Source: Streptomyces monashensis | GTDB lineage: Bacteria > Actinomycetota > Actinomycetes > Streptomycetales > Streptomycetaceae | NCBI RefSeq assembly: GCF_001866665.1 | Contig: NZ_MLYO01000035.1 | Coordinates: 62,001-126,000 of the forward strand | Reading direction: 5' to 3' | Length of the DNA: 64,000 bases | In this document: positions 51,644 through 59,397 of the stretch, in pieces | Position numbering within the stretch: position 1 is the stretch's first letter | Layout: each line of letters starts with the position of its first letter | Notes under the pieces: model-generated | Database searches by the model: none | Seen by the model: the letters and a program-made list of their open reading frames with translations, nothing else | Told to the model about the DNA's origin: nothing | Made by a program: the position numbers and the translations under genes

Positions 51644-53077
51644 TCACACGGCCGTGAAGAGGATCTTCGAGGTGCCCGGTTCGGCCTGGGCGAGCCGCAC
51701 CCGCAGCCGTTCGCCGAGCGGGAGGTGGTCGCCCTCGATGCGGCCGATGACGGCCGGGGAGATCAACTGCACGGTGCCGACGGTCGGCCGGCGCTCCTCC
51801 ACGTCCACCACGCAGGCCTCGAAGACCTCGCCGATCCGGTCCTTGAGCAGGGCCGCCTCCACCAGGTCGACGCACTCCCGCTCGACCGTCCCGGCGATCC
51901 GGGCGCCGTCGGCCATCCGCCGGGGCAGCGTGTCGAGCGCGGCGAGCACCCAGTCGGGCGGGGCCTGGTCCGCGACGGCGGCGAGGCAGATCTCGGCGGC
52001 GTACCGGTCGGCGAGGCGGCGCAGCGGGGCCGTGCAGTGGGTGTACGGGGCGGCGACGGCGGCGTGCGTGGTGATCGCGGGCAGGTCGCCGCCGGTGAAG
52101 ACGGTGTACCCGGCGCCGCGCAGCAGGGTCGTGCACTCCTGGAGGAAGGCCGCGTCACGCGGGTCGCCCGGGTCGAGGGAGCGGATCAGGGCCGCGTACG
52201 ACACATGGTGCGGCCAGTCGATGTGCAGCGCGGTCGCGGTGCGGCGCAGCCGGGCGACGGCACCGTCCGGGGCGGCGGGCAGGGTGCGCAGTACGCCGGT
52301 GCCGTGGGCGAGCATCAGCTCGGCGGCGGCCATGCCGGTGAGCAGGGAGAGCTGGGCGTTCCAGCCGTCGGCGGGCAGCGGGGCGCGGTAGCCGAGGACG
52401 TAGGTGTGGTCCCGCGCGGTGATCTCCTGCTCGGGCACGTTGAGGGAGATGCCGCCGCGCTCCGCCTCCAGCCGTTCCCGCGCCTCGCCGATCTCCCTGA
52501 GCAGTGCGACGGGTTCCTCGGCGGTCCCGGCGTCGATCTGCCGCTGCACGCCCGCGTAGTCGAGCTTGGCGCGGCTGCGGACCAGGGCGCGGCGCACGTC
52601 GACGGCGGTGGTCCGCCCGTCCGCGTCCAGGTCGATGGTCCACAGCACGGCCGGGCGGACCTGGTGCGGCAGCAGGCTCGCGGCGCCCTCGCTCAGCACG
52701 ACGGGGTGCAGCGGCACCTTCTCGTCGGGGAAGTACAGGGTGTTGACGCGCCGGTGCGCCTCCGCGTCCACCGCGCCGCCGGGTGCGACGAAGGCGGGGA
52801 CGTCGGCGATGGCGTACCGGACCCGGTAGCCGCCGGCCCGCCGGGACAGGTGGGTGGCCTGGTCGAGGTCGGTGGAGGCGGGCGGGTCGAGGGTGAAGAA
52901 GGGGATGTCGGTGGCGTCGTACGACGGTACGGCGGGCGCCTTCGCCGCGCGCTCCGCCTCCTCCCGGACCGGGGGCGGGAAGTCCTCCGGAATGCCGAGT
53001 TCGGTACGCAGCGCGGCGAGCGCGGCCCGCAGCGGAGCCTCGGGGGCACCGGTCACACGGATCTTGCGGCGGGGCAT
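51644..53077 (-). CDS. RNB-domain exoribonuclease (RNase II/R family), short form
   Basis: 477 residues. RNB core with FFTLDPPASTDLDQATHLSRRAGGYRVRYAIADVPAFVAPGG (metal-binding aspartates), LYFPDEKVPLHP, LSEGAASLLP and THAAVAAPYTHCTAPLRRLADRY near the catalytic end. It lacks the N-terminal cold-shock domains and has only a short C-terminal S1-like tail, the actinobacterial reduced version. Degrades RNA 3' to 5'. ATG 53077 with a basic MPRRKIRVTG start. The intervening 51528-51643 holds nothing convincing. Confidence 0.88.
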   Translation of the reverse strand: MPRRKIRVTGAPEAPLRAALAALRTELGIPEDFPPPVREEAERAAKAPAVPSYDATDIPFFTLDPPASTDLDQATHLSRRAGGYRVRYAIADVPAFVAPGGAVDAEAHRRVNTLYFPDEKVPLHPVVLSEGAASLLPHQVRPAVLWTIDLDADGRTTAVDVRRALVRSRAKLDYAGVQRQIDAGTAEEPVALLREIGEARERLEAERGGISLNVPEQEITARDHTYVLGYRAPLPADGWNAQLSLLTGMAAAELMLAHGTGVLRTLPAAPDGAVARLRRTATALHIDWPHHVSYAALIRSLDPGDPRDAAFLQECTTLLRGAGYTVFTGGDLPAITTHAAVAAPYTHCTAPLRRLADRYAAEICLAAVADQAPPDWVLAALDTLPRRMADGARIAGTVERECVDLVEAALLKDRIGEVFEACVVDVEERRPTVGTVQLISPAVIGRIEGDHLPLGERLRVRLAQAEPGTSKILFTAV

Positions 53078-53151
53078 ACAGCGAGCGTAGGTCGCGGGCA
53101 GGGGCCCGGCACGCCGTACGCTGTCGCGGAGGTCTAGGTAAGGAGTACGTG

Positions 53152-53943
53152 GTGCTGGTCCTGCTGCCGCCGTCCGAGGGCAAGGCGAACTCGGGCGCGG
53201 GTGCCCCGCTGAAGCTTTCCTCGCTGTCCCTGCCGGGGCTCAGCGCCGCGCGGGAGGCGGTGCTGGGCGAGTTGGTCGAGCTGTGTGCCGCAGACCCCGA
53301 CCAGAACGAGAAGGCGCGCGAGGTGCTGGGCCTGAGCGAGGGGCTGCGCGGCGAGGTCGCGAAGAACGCCGGCCTGACGACGGCGGGCGCCCGCCCGGCC
53401 GGGGAGATCTACACCGGTGTCCTCTACGACGCCCTCGGCCTGGCCACGCTGGACACGGCGGCGAAGCAGCGGGCGGCGCGCTCGCTGCTGGTCTTCTCCG
53501 GGCTGTGGGGCGCGGTGCGCGTGACCGACCGCATCCCCTCCTACCGCTGCTCGATGGGCGTGAAGCTGCCGGGGCTCGGCGCGCTGGCCGCGCACTGGCG
53601 GGCGCCGATGGCGGACGTGCTGCCGGAGGCGGCCGGGCACGGCCTGGTGCTGGACCTGCGCTCAGCGGCGTACGCGGCGGCCTGGAAGCCGAAGGGCGAG
53701 GTCGCCGGGCGGACGGCGACGGTACGGGTGCTGCACGCGCCGACCCGGAAGGTGGTCAGCCACTTCAACAAGGCGACCAAGGGCCGGATCGTGCGCAGCC
53801 TGTTGTCGGAGGGCGCCGCGCCGAAGGACCCGGCCGAGCTGGTGGAGGCGCTGCGGGACCTCGGGTACGAGGTGGAGGCGCAGGCCCCGGAGAAGGCGGG
53901 CCGGGCGTGGGCGCTCGACGTACTGGTGGAGGAGATCCACTAG
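53152..53943 (+). CDS. yaaA: Peroxide stress protein YaaA-like
   Basis: 263 residues. LVLLPPSEGKANSG at the start and FSGLWGAVRVTDRIPSYRCSMGVKLPGLG in the middle are the YaaA/DUF328 signatures; VVSHFNKATKGRIVR follows. Members limit Fenton damage by DNA- and iron-linked functions. GTG 53152 fits AAGGAG at 53140-53145 by six bases; the GTG directly before it (53149) is also in frame. Confidence 0.85.
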   Translation: MLVLLPPSEGKANSGAGAPLKLSSLSLPGLSAAREAVLGELVELCAADPDQNEKAREVLGLSEGLRGEVAKNAGLTTAGARPAGEIYTGVLYDALGLATLDTAAKQRAARSLLVFSGLWGAVRVTDRIPSYRCSMGVKLPGLGALAAHWRAPMADVLPEAAGHGLVLDLRSAAYAAAWKPKGEVAGRTATVRVLHAPTRKVVSHFNKATKGRIVRSLLSEGAAPKDPAELVEALRDLGYEVEAQAPEKAGRAWALDVLVEEIH

Positions 53944-53958
53944 CCGCACCGACTCTTA

Positions 53959-53984
53959 TTGCAACATGCGCAACGCTCATTGCG
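53959..53984. promoter_or_regulatory. Repeated TTGC/GCAA half sites before the KDPG aldolase gene
   Basis: TTGC (53959), GCAA (53970) and TTGC (53980) alternate at about 11-bp steps, giving TTGC-N7-GCAA and CGCAA-N6-TTGCG inverted pairs on one face of the helix. Probable regulator site; the binder is unknown. Confidence 0.45.
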
Positions 53985-54014
53985 TGTGATGCAGCGGCTG
54001 GGCACGATGAGGGC

Positions 54015-54686
54015 ATGACCTCACCGCTGCCCGCACCCTCGCCTGCCTCCGTCCACGATCTCGTCGCGCCGGCTCCCGTCGTTCCCGTGGTCGTCGTCTC
54101 CGACGTCGCCGACGCCGTGCCGCTCGCGCGGGCGCTGGTGGCGGGCGGGCTGCCCGCGATCGAGGTGACCCTGCGGACACCGGCGGCGCCGGCCGCGATC
54201 CGCGCGATAGCCGCCGAGGTGCCCTCGGCGGTGGTCGGCGCGGGCACGGTGATCACACCCGAGCAGGTCAGCGCGTGCACGGCGGCGGGGGCGCGGTTCC
54301 TGGTCAGCCCCGGCTGGACGGACGAACTGCTGGCGGCGATGCGCGGTTCGGGGCTGCCGTTCCTGCCCGGGGTGTCGACCACCTCGGAGGTCGTCGCGCT
54401 GCTGGAGCGCGGGGTGCGGGACATGAAGTTCTTCCCGGCACAGGCGGCGGGCGGCACGGCGTATCTCAGGTCGCTGGCCGGGCCGTTGCCGCAGGCCCGG
54501 TTCTGCCCGACCGGCGGGATCGGTCCGGCGAACGCGCCGGAGTATCTCGCCCTGCCCAACGTCGGCTGTGTGGGCGGGAGTTGGATGGTCCCGGCGGACG
54601 CGGTGGCCGCCGGGGACTGGGCGCGGATCGAGGAGCTGGCGCGGGCGGCGGCCGGGCTCAGGGACGCAGGTGGGACGTGTCGTTGA
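54015..54686 (+). CDS. eda: 2-keto-3-deoxy-6-phosphogluconate/4-hydroxy-2-oxoglutarate aldolase
   Basis: 223 residues. PAIEVTLRTP (catalytic Glu region), VVGAGTVITPEQV, FLVSPG, LPFLPGVSTTSEV and the Schiff-base lysine in MKFFPAQAAGG. Class I aldolase of the Entner-Doudoroff or uronate route making pyruvate plus glyceraldehyde-3-phosphate or glyoxylate. ATG 54015 with GATGAGGGC upstream. Its 3' end overlaps the convergent RNase H gene by 29 bp. Confidence 0.92.
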   Translation: MTSPLPAPSPASVHDLVAPAPVVPVVVVSDVADAVPLARALVAGGLPAIEVTLRTPAAPAAIRAIAAEVPSAVVGAGTVITPEQVSACTAAGARFLVSPGWTDELLAAMRGSGLPFLPGVSTTSEVVALLERGVRDMKFFPAQAAGGTAYLRSLAGPLPQARFCPTGGIGPANAPEYLALPNVGCVGGSWMVPADAVAAGDWARIEELARAAAGLRDAGGTCR

Positions 54687-56013
54687 AGAGCCGGACGCTG
54701 GCGTTGCCGTCGGCGTAGTACGCCACCGCCGACAGGGAGGCCGCCGACAGCTCCATGCGGAACAGGGACTCGGGCGGGGCGCCGAGGGCGAGCCGGATGA
54801 ACGTCTTGATCGGGGTCACATGGCTGACCAGCAGAACCGTGCGGCCCGCGTAGGCCGCGACCAGCTTCTCCTGGGCGGCGGCGATCCGGGTGGCCGTCTC
54901 GGCGAAGCTCTCGCCGCCGCCGGTGGGATGGGCCCCGGGGTCGGCGAGCCAGGCGTTCAGGTCGTCCGGGTGACGCTCGCGGACCTCGCCGAAGGTGAGG
55001 CCCTCCCAGGCGCCGAAGTCCGTCTCGCGCAGGCCGTCCTCGATCACCACGTCCAGGCCGAGGCGCTCGGCGACGATGCCGGCGGTCTCGCGGGTGCGGG
55101 CGAGGGGCGAGGCGACGACGGCCTGGACGGTCCCACGGCGGGCGAGGGCTTCGGCGGCACGGCGGGCCTGCTCGCGACCGGCCTCGGAGAGGGACGGGTT
55201 CGTGCCGCCGCTGCCCGAGAAGCGCTTCTGGGGGGTCAGCGGGGTCTCACCGTGGCGGAGCAGCACGAAGGTGGCGGGGGCGCCGAGGTCGGGGGCGGAG
55301 CTCCAGCCGGGGGCACTGGAGAGTTGCTGCTTGTCGGTGGCTCCCCCGCTGGTACTGACAGGCTGAGGCTCGCTGGGGGCTGCCGGGCGCTGCTCGCTTG
55401 AAGGTGCGCCTTTCTCCGGGACGGGAGCCGCCCCAGCGGCACGACTGCCCGCAGCTGCGCCGGATGCACCGCTGCCCGCCACACGGCCGCCCGCCCGCGC
55501 CCTCGCCGCGCCCTCGGTCGCGTCCCCGGGCGGACCCGACGGCTCCGGGACGGCCGACGGGGTGTCCAGCTCCGCCCGGGACATGGCTGGTGACCAAGTC
55601 TCGCCCTTCGTCCCCGCGTCCATCGCCTCGTTCGCCAGCCGGTCGGCGTGTTTGTTCCGTTCGCGGGGGATCCACTCGTACGTGACCCGGTCGGGCGGGA
55701 AGACCGAGCGGGCCTGGGTCGCCAGGGGCTTCATGTCGGGGTGTTTGATCTTCCAGCGGCCCGACATCTGCTCGACGACGAGCTTGGAGTCCATGCGGAC
55801 ATGGACCGTGGCCGTCGGGTCGAGGGCATGGGCGGCGCGCAGGCCGGCCAGCAGGCCCCAGTACTCGGCCACGTTGTTGGTGACGACGCCGAGGAACTCG
55901 GCCTCCTCCGCCAGCGTCTCCCCCGTCGCCGCGTCGCTGACCACGGCGCCGTAGCCGGCGGGTCCCGGGTTGCCCCGTGACCCGCCGTCGGCCTCGACGA
56001 TGAACTCCCGCAC
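54658..56013 (-). CDS. Bifunctional RNase HI / acid phosphatase
   Basis: 451 residues. RNase H domain (1-150): IVEADGGSRGNPGPAGYG, TNNVAEYWGLLAGL, VRMDSKLVVEQM and NKHADRLANEAM supply the D-E-D-D acids. Long Ala/Pro/Ser linker (150-250). C-terminal histidine phosphatase (250-451) with VLLRHGETPLTPQKRFSG, SPLARTRETAGIVAE and LLVSHVTPIK. This architecture matches SCO2299 of S. coelicolor, shown to be bifunctional; in mycobacteria it is linked to alpha-ribazole phosphatase (CobC). The linker contains a palindromic repeat-like stretch (55342-55380). Confidence 0.95.
   Translation of the reverse strand: MREFIVEADGGSRGNPGPAGYGAVVSDAATGETLAEEAEFLGVVTNNVAEYWGLLAGLRAAHALDPTATVHVRMDSKLVVEQMSGRWKIKHPDMKPLATQARSVFPPDRVTYEWIPRERNKHADRLANEAMDAGTKGETWSPAMSRAELDTPSAVPEPSGPPGDATEGAARARAGGRVAGSGASGAAAGSRAAGAAPVPEKGAPSSEQRPAAPSEPQPVSTSGGATDKQQLSSAPGWSSAPDLGAPATFVLLRHGETPLTPQKRFSGSGGTNPSLSEAGREQARRAAEALARRGTVQAVVASPLARTRETAGIVAERLGLDVVIEDGLRETDFGAWEGLTFGEVRERHPDDLNAWLADPGAHPTGGGESFAETATRIAAAQEKLVAAYAGRTVLLVSHVTPIKTFIRLALGAPPESLFRMELSAASLSAVAYYADGNASVRLFNDTSHLRP
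55342..55380. repeat. Palindromic repeat-like element inside the RNase H/phosphatase linker
   Basis: On the coding strand it begins GCCCCCAGCGAGCC and ends CAGCGGGGGAG; C5 and G5 ends are inverted. It encodes APSEPQPVSTSGGA, a peptide I associate with the same element in other Streptomyces proteins. It keeps the frame. Confidence 0.5.
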
Positions 56014-56046
56014 CCGACAAGCCCCTTGTCTACAAAGGTCTGAGGT

Positions 56047-56790
56047 CTACAGACCCGACTCGGCCGTGCGCACCAGGATGCGGCGGCAGTTCTCGCAGCG
56101 CACCACGGTGTCCGGCGCGGCCGCGCGGACCTCGTTCAGCTCGGTGATCGCCAACTCCTGGCGGCAGCCCTGGCAGGTGCGGGCGTACAGCTTGGCCGCG
56201 CCGATGCCGCCCTGCTGCTCGCGCAGCTTGTCGTAGAGCTTGAGGAGGTCGGCCGGGACGGACGCGGCCACGACCTCGCGCTCCTTCGTGACCGTCGCGG
56301 CCTCGCCGTCGATCTCCTCGAAGGCCGCGTCCCGGCGCCCGGTCGCGTCGTCGATCTTCGACTGGACCGACCCGACCCGCTCGGTCAGCTCGGCCACCCG
56401 CTCCTGCGCGGACTCGCGGCGCTCCATGACCTCCAGGACCACGTCCTCCAGGTCGCCCTGGCGCTTGGCGAGGGAGACGATCTCCTTCTGCAGGTTCTCC
56501 AGGTCCTTCGGCGAGGTGACCGCGCCGGAGTCCAGGCGCTGCTGGTCGCGGGTGGCGCGCTGGCGCACCTGGTCCACGTCCTGCTCGGCCTTGGTCTGCT
56601 CGCGGGCGGTGTCGCTCTCCTCGGTCTGCGCGGCGACCAGCAGGTCGCGCAGCTGCGTGAGGTCCTTGTTCAGCGAGTCGATCTCGGCGTGCTCGGGCAG
56701 CGACCTCCGCTTGTGCGCGAGCTGCTGGAGACGGACGTCGAGGGCCTGGACGTCGAGGAGACGGATCTGGTCGGCGGGCGCGGCGTTCAG
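56047..56790 (-). CDS. Zinc-ribbon coiled-coil protein (CT398/C4-type), probable CTG start
   Basis: 247 residues. A long helical part (about 10-190) with heptad-like charge pattern forms an antiparallel coiled coil; the C-terminus has a zinc ribbon CQGCRQEL then CENCRRIL. Similar to CT398/FlgZ-type adapter proteins. No ATG, GTG or TTG occurs in frame before the conserved LNAAPADQIRLLDVQ; the CTG at 56790 has CAGGAG (56798-56803) seven bases upstream and lies 13 bp after the Nif3 stop. Partner unknown. Confidence 0.85.
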   Translation of the reverse strand: MNAAPADQIRLLDVQALDVRLQQLAHKRRSLPEHAEIDSLNKDLTQLRDLLVAAQTEESDTAREQTKAEQDVDQVRQRATRDQQRLDSGAVTSPKDLENLQKEIVSLAKRQGDLEDVVLEVMERRESAQERVAELTERVGSVQSKIDDATGRRDAAFEEIDGEAATVTKEREVVAASVPADLLKLYDKLREQQGGIGAAKLYARTCQGCRQELAITELNEVRAAAPDTVVRCENCRRILVRTAESGL

Positions 56791-56803
56791 TTGGGGGCTC
56801 CTG

Positions 56804-57643
56804 TTAGCTGTTCGAGGTGGTGGACGCCGCGTGGGCGGTCCAGGGGTCGGTGACCGTCGTGGAGACGTGGACGCGCAGGTCCCAGCCGTGGCGGTCGGAG
56901 ATCTCGTCGAGCTGGCTCGCGGCCAGCTCGCACCAGGGCCACTCGGTGGCCCAGTGCGCCGCGTCGAGCAGCGCGAGGGGACTCTGGGCAACGGCCTCGC
57001 TCGCCGGGTGGTGGCGCAGGTCGGCGGTGAGGAAGGCGTCGACGCCGGCCGCGCGGACCTGGTCGAAGAGGCTGTCCCCGGAGCCGCCGCTGACGGCGAC
57101 CGTGCGGACGACGGCCTCGGGGTCACCGGCCACCCGGATGCCCTGCGCGGTGGCGGGCAGCCGCTCGGCGGCGCGGGCGGCCAGCTCGCGGACCGTGAGG
57201 GGGTGGTCGAGTTCGCAGATCCGGCCGAGGCCCCGGCGGCCCGCCGGGTCGGCCGGGTCCGGGACCAGGGGGCGTACGACCCGCAGGTCCAGGGCGCCGG
57301 CGAGGGCGTCGGAGACGCCCGGGTCCGCCGTGTCGGCGTTGGTGTGGGCGACGTGCAGGGCGATGTCGTTCTTGATCAGCGTGTGCACGACGCGGCCCTT
57401 GAAGTGGGTCGCCGCCACCGTCGTCGTACCGCGCAGGTAGAGCGGGTGGTGGGTGACGAGCAGGTCGGCGCCGAGCTTCACCGCCTCGTCGACGACGTCC
57501 CGCACCGGGTCGACGGCGAACAGGACGCGGGTGACCTCCTGGCCGGGGTCGCCCACGACCGTGCCGACCGCGTCCCAGGACTCGGCCCGCTCGGCGGGCC
57601 ACAGGTTGTCCAGCGCGGCGATGACTTCAGACAGACGGGGCAC
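56804..57643 (-). CDS. Nif3-like dinuclear metal-centre protein
   Basis: 279 residues. VTHHPLYLRGTTTV (metal-binding His pair), ALHVAHTNADTA, VAVSGGSGDSLFDQ and the C-terminal LDAAHWATEWP. Forms a hexameric ring with two metals per subunit; in mycobacteria and others it acts near GTP cyclohydrolase or as a general hydrolase. GTG 57643. Together with the zinc-ribbon protein and RNase H/phosphatase it makes a conserved minus-strand run, 57643 to 54658. Confidence 0.9.
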   Translation of the reverse strand: MPRLSEVIAALDNLWPAERAESWDAVGTVVGDPGQEVTRVLFAVDPVRDVVDEAVKLGADLLVTHHPLYLRGTTTVAATHFKGRVVHTLIKNDIALHVAHTNADTADPGVSDALAGALDLRVVRPLVPDPADPAGRRGLGRICELDHPLTVRELAARAAERLPATAQGIRVAGDPEAVVRTVAVSGGSGDSLFDQVRAAGVDAFLTADLRHHPASEAVAQSPLALLDAAHWATEWPWCELAASQLDEISDRHGWDLRVHVSTTVTDPWTAHAASTTSNS

Positions 57644-57829
57644 GGGAAAAGGCTACCTGGCCGTTCGGCGCGGCCGTACCGCATGCGCACGGTCTCGTCC
57701 CGGTCAGCACAAACGCCCCGGCTTCCTCAGCTGAATCGCTTCTGCGCCACCCGTATGTGTGAAGTGGCCACCGGTCGTCCCACGCCTGTGCGTACGAAAA
57801 CTAGCTTCGTCGCCGGAGGTGACCGAACG

Positions 57830-59083
57830 ATGACGGCCTGTGCCATCGAACCCCCGTCCACCGGCGCGGAAGCCGAGGGGAGCGGCTGCGTTCTCACGGC
57901 GGACGGGACGTACGCCGCCCGGCTCGCGCCGGCCGGGGACTGCTGGTTCCCGGAGCGCTGGACGCTGGACGGCCCGGAGCCGTACGCGGTGCCGTTGCCC
58001 GGCGACCAGCCGGAGGAGCCCGGTACCGAGGTGCAGCCGCTCGCCGACGGCCGGGTGCTGATCCACCGGCTGGTCGAGCGGCGGCACGCCTTCTCGCTGC
58101 TCTATCCGACCGGCCCCGGCACCGGTGAACTGCCGCTGGGTGCGGTGGAGTGCGCCGGGCCCGGTACCCGGCTCACGCTGCTGCCGCCCGCGCCCGGGGG
58201 CACGCGCGCGTACGCCCTCGCCGTCGGTCCGCACTCCAGCACGGTCTGGCTGGTGGCGGGCGGGGCCTTCGGTCCGGAGCGGCTCGCCGAGGTGCCGGGG
58301 CGCTGTTCGGGCGGGGTGTGGCTGGACCGCGCCGGTCGGATGCTGGCCCTGGACCGGCGGCCGGCCGGCGGCCCGGTGAAGACGGTCGTGGTGGACCTGG
58401 CGCGCGCCGAGGTCTCGCCCCTGCTCCAGATCGCGGCCGACAGCGACGACCGGCTGCTGCTCGCCGACCCCGACAGCGGACTGCTGCTGCTGTCCTCCGA
58501 CGCGCCCTCGCCCGGGCAGGAACGGTTGGGCTGGGGCGTGCTCGGCAGCACGCTGCCGGTGCGCTTCCCGGAGTCCCTGCGGCTGCCCGAGTGCGCGGTG
58601 ACGCCGTTCGCGATCCAGCCGGGGCAGGTCCTGACGCCGGAGAACTGCGCGGTGGCGCTGCGCATCGACGGCCCGCTCGGCAGCTGGGTGGGCGCCTGGC
58701 GGCCGGCCGGGCGGCGGGTGAACCACCTCCCGGCGCCCGAGGGCTGGCTGACCGGCACCGGGCTGTGGACGCCGGGCGGGGTGCTGCGGCTGCCGTACGC
58801 CACGCGGGAGACTCCCTGCGGCGTGGCGGAGCCGACGGTGCCCTGGGGGGAGGCGGCCGCGGGAAGCGGTACGACCGCGGCCGCCGGGGAGACGGGGGGC
58901 TCGGGGGAGGCGGGTCCGGAGGGTCCGGTCCGGGACGGCACGGCCGACGGGGTGCCCGAGGCGCCACGGCGGTCGGCGGAACCAGATCCTCCGGAACCTG
59001 CGGAGCCGGTGGCTCCGGAGCCGGTGGCGGCGCGTCCGGTGCCGTTGCAGCAGGCGCCGCTCGGACGTCTTGTAACGAACTAG
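57830..59083 (+). CDS. Conserved hypothetical protein, propeller-like
   Basis: 417 residues. Very strong ribosome site GGAGGTGACC at 57815-57824 before ATG 57830. The first 330 residues have repeated short strands such as GGVWLDRAGRMLALDRR, VDLARAEVSPLLQIAADSDDRLLLADPDSG and WGVLGSTLPVRF, resembling a beta-propeller without a named family. Three cysteines near the N-terminus. The last 90 residues are Gly/Ala/Pro/Glu-rich and disordered. No signal or membrane part. Function unknown. Confidence 0.75.
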   Translation: MTACAIEPPSTGAEAEGSGCVLTADGTYAARLAPAGDCWFPERWTLDGPEPYAVPLPGDQPEEPGTEVQPLADGRVLIHRLVERRHAFSLLYPTGPGTGELPLGAVECAGPGTRLTLLPPAPGGTRAYALAVGPHSSTVWLVAGGAFGPERLAEVPGRCSGGVWLDRAGRMLALDRRPAGGPVKTVVVDLARAEVSPLLQIAADSDDRLLLADPDSGLLLLSSDAPSPGQERLGWGVLGSTLPVRFPESLRLPECAVTPFAIQPGQVLTPENCAVALRIDGPLGSWVGAWRPAGRRVNHLPAPEGWLTGTGLWTPGGVLRLPYATRETPCGVAEPTVPWGEAAAGSGTTAAAGETGGSGEAGPEGPVRDGTADGVPEAPRRSAEPDPPEPAEPVAPEPVAARPVPLQQAPLGRLVTN

Positions 59084-59179
59084 TGCCGGTTGGCGTGTGC
59101 GCCTGGATTCGGCCGGTGGGGTGCCGGTTAGACTCGCCGGGCTGTACGAAAGATCATGTTGACGGGGTGAATTCTTCCG

Positions 59180-59338
59180 ATGAGCGACACCAGCATCACC
59201 GAGCAGCTGTCTGCCGACTCTCAGGACGCGGACGGTCACGGCCGGCACCGGGGCCCGGTAGCGGCCCAGGACAATGAGGCGGCTCCGCACGGCAAGCACC
59301 GCAAGCCGACCGTGGAGACCGCCGAGGCAGCTGCCTGA
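59180..59338 (+). CDS. Small His/Arg-rich peptide
   Basis: 52 residues, MSDTSITEQLSADSQDADG at the start, then two related basic boxes GHGRHRGP and PHGKHRKP separated by an acidic-neutral stretch (VAAQDNEAA), ending EAAA. ATG 59180 follows GACGGGGTGA at some distance. A strong hairpin follows 14 bp after the stop, which supports a real short gene. Soluble, no Cys. No family recognised; role unknown, could be a regulator, nucleic-acid or metal binder, or a peptide precursor. Confidence 0.65.
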   Translation: MSDTSITEQLSADSQDADGHGRHRGPVAAQDNEAAPHGKHRKPTVETAEAAA

Positions 59339-59351
59339 CGGTACGTGGCAC

Positions 59352-59384
59352 AAGGGGCGCCCGCCCGGCGGGCGCCCCTTTTCC
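59352..59384 (+). terminator. Strong terminator after the 52-residue peptide gene
   Basis: AAGGGGCGCCCGCC at 59352-59365 and GGCGGGCGCCCCTT at 59367-59380 are exact complements, followed by TTCC. It can end transcription from both directions (the convergent SDR gene ends at 59398). Confidence 0.9.
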
Positions 59385-59397
59385 ATGGCCTCTTGCC

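Noticed and set aside
51538..51657. Short TTG-start frame after the monooxygenase (about 39 codons)
   Set aside because: No ribosome site, overlaps the RNB gene end, no recognisable product; perhaps an old gene remnant but not supportable.
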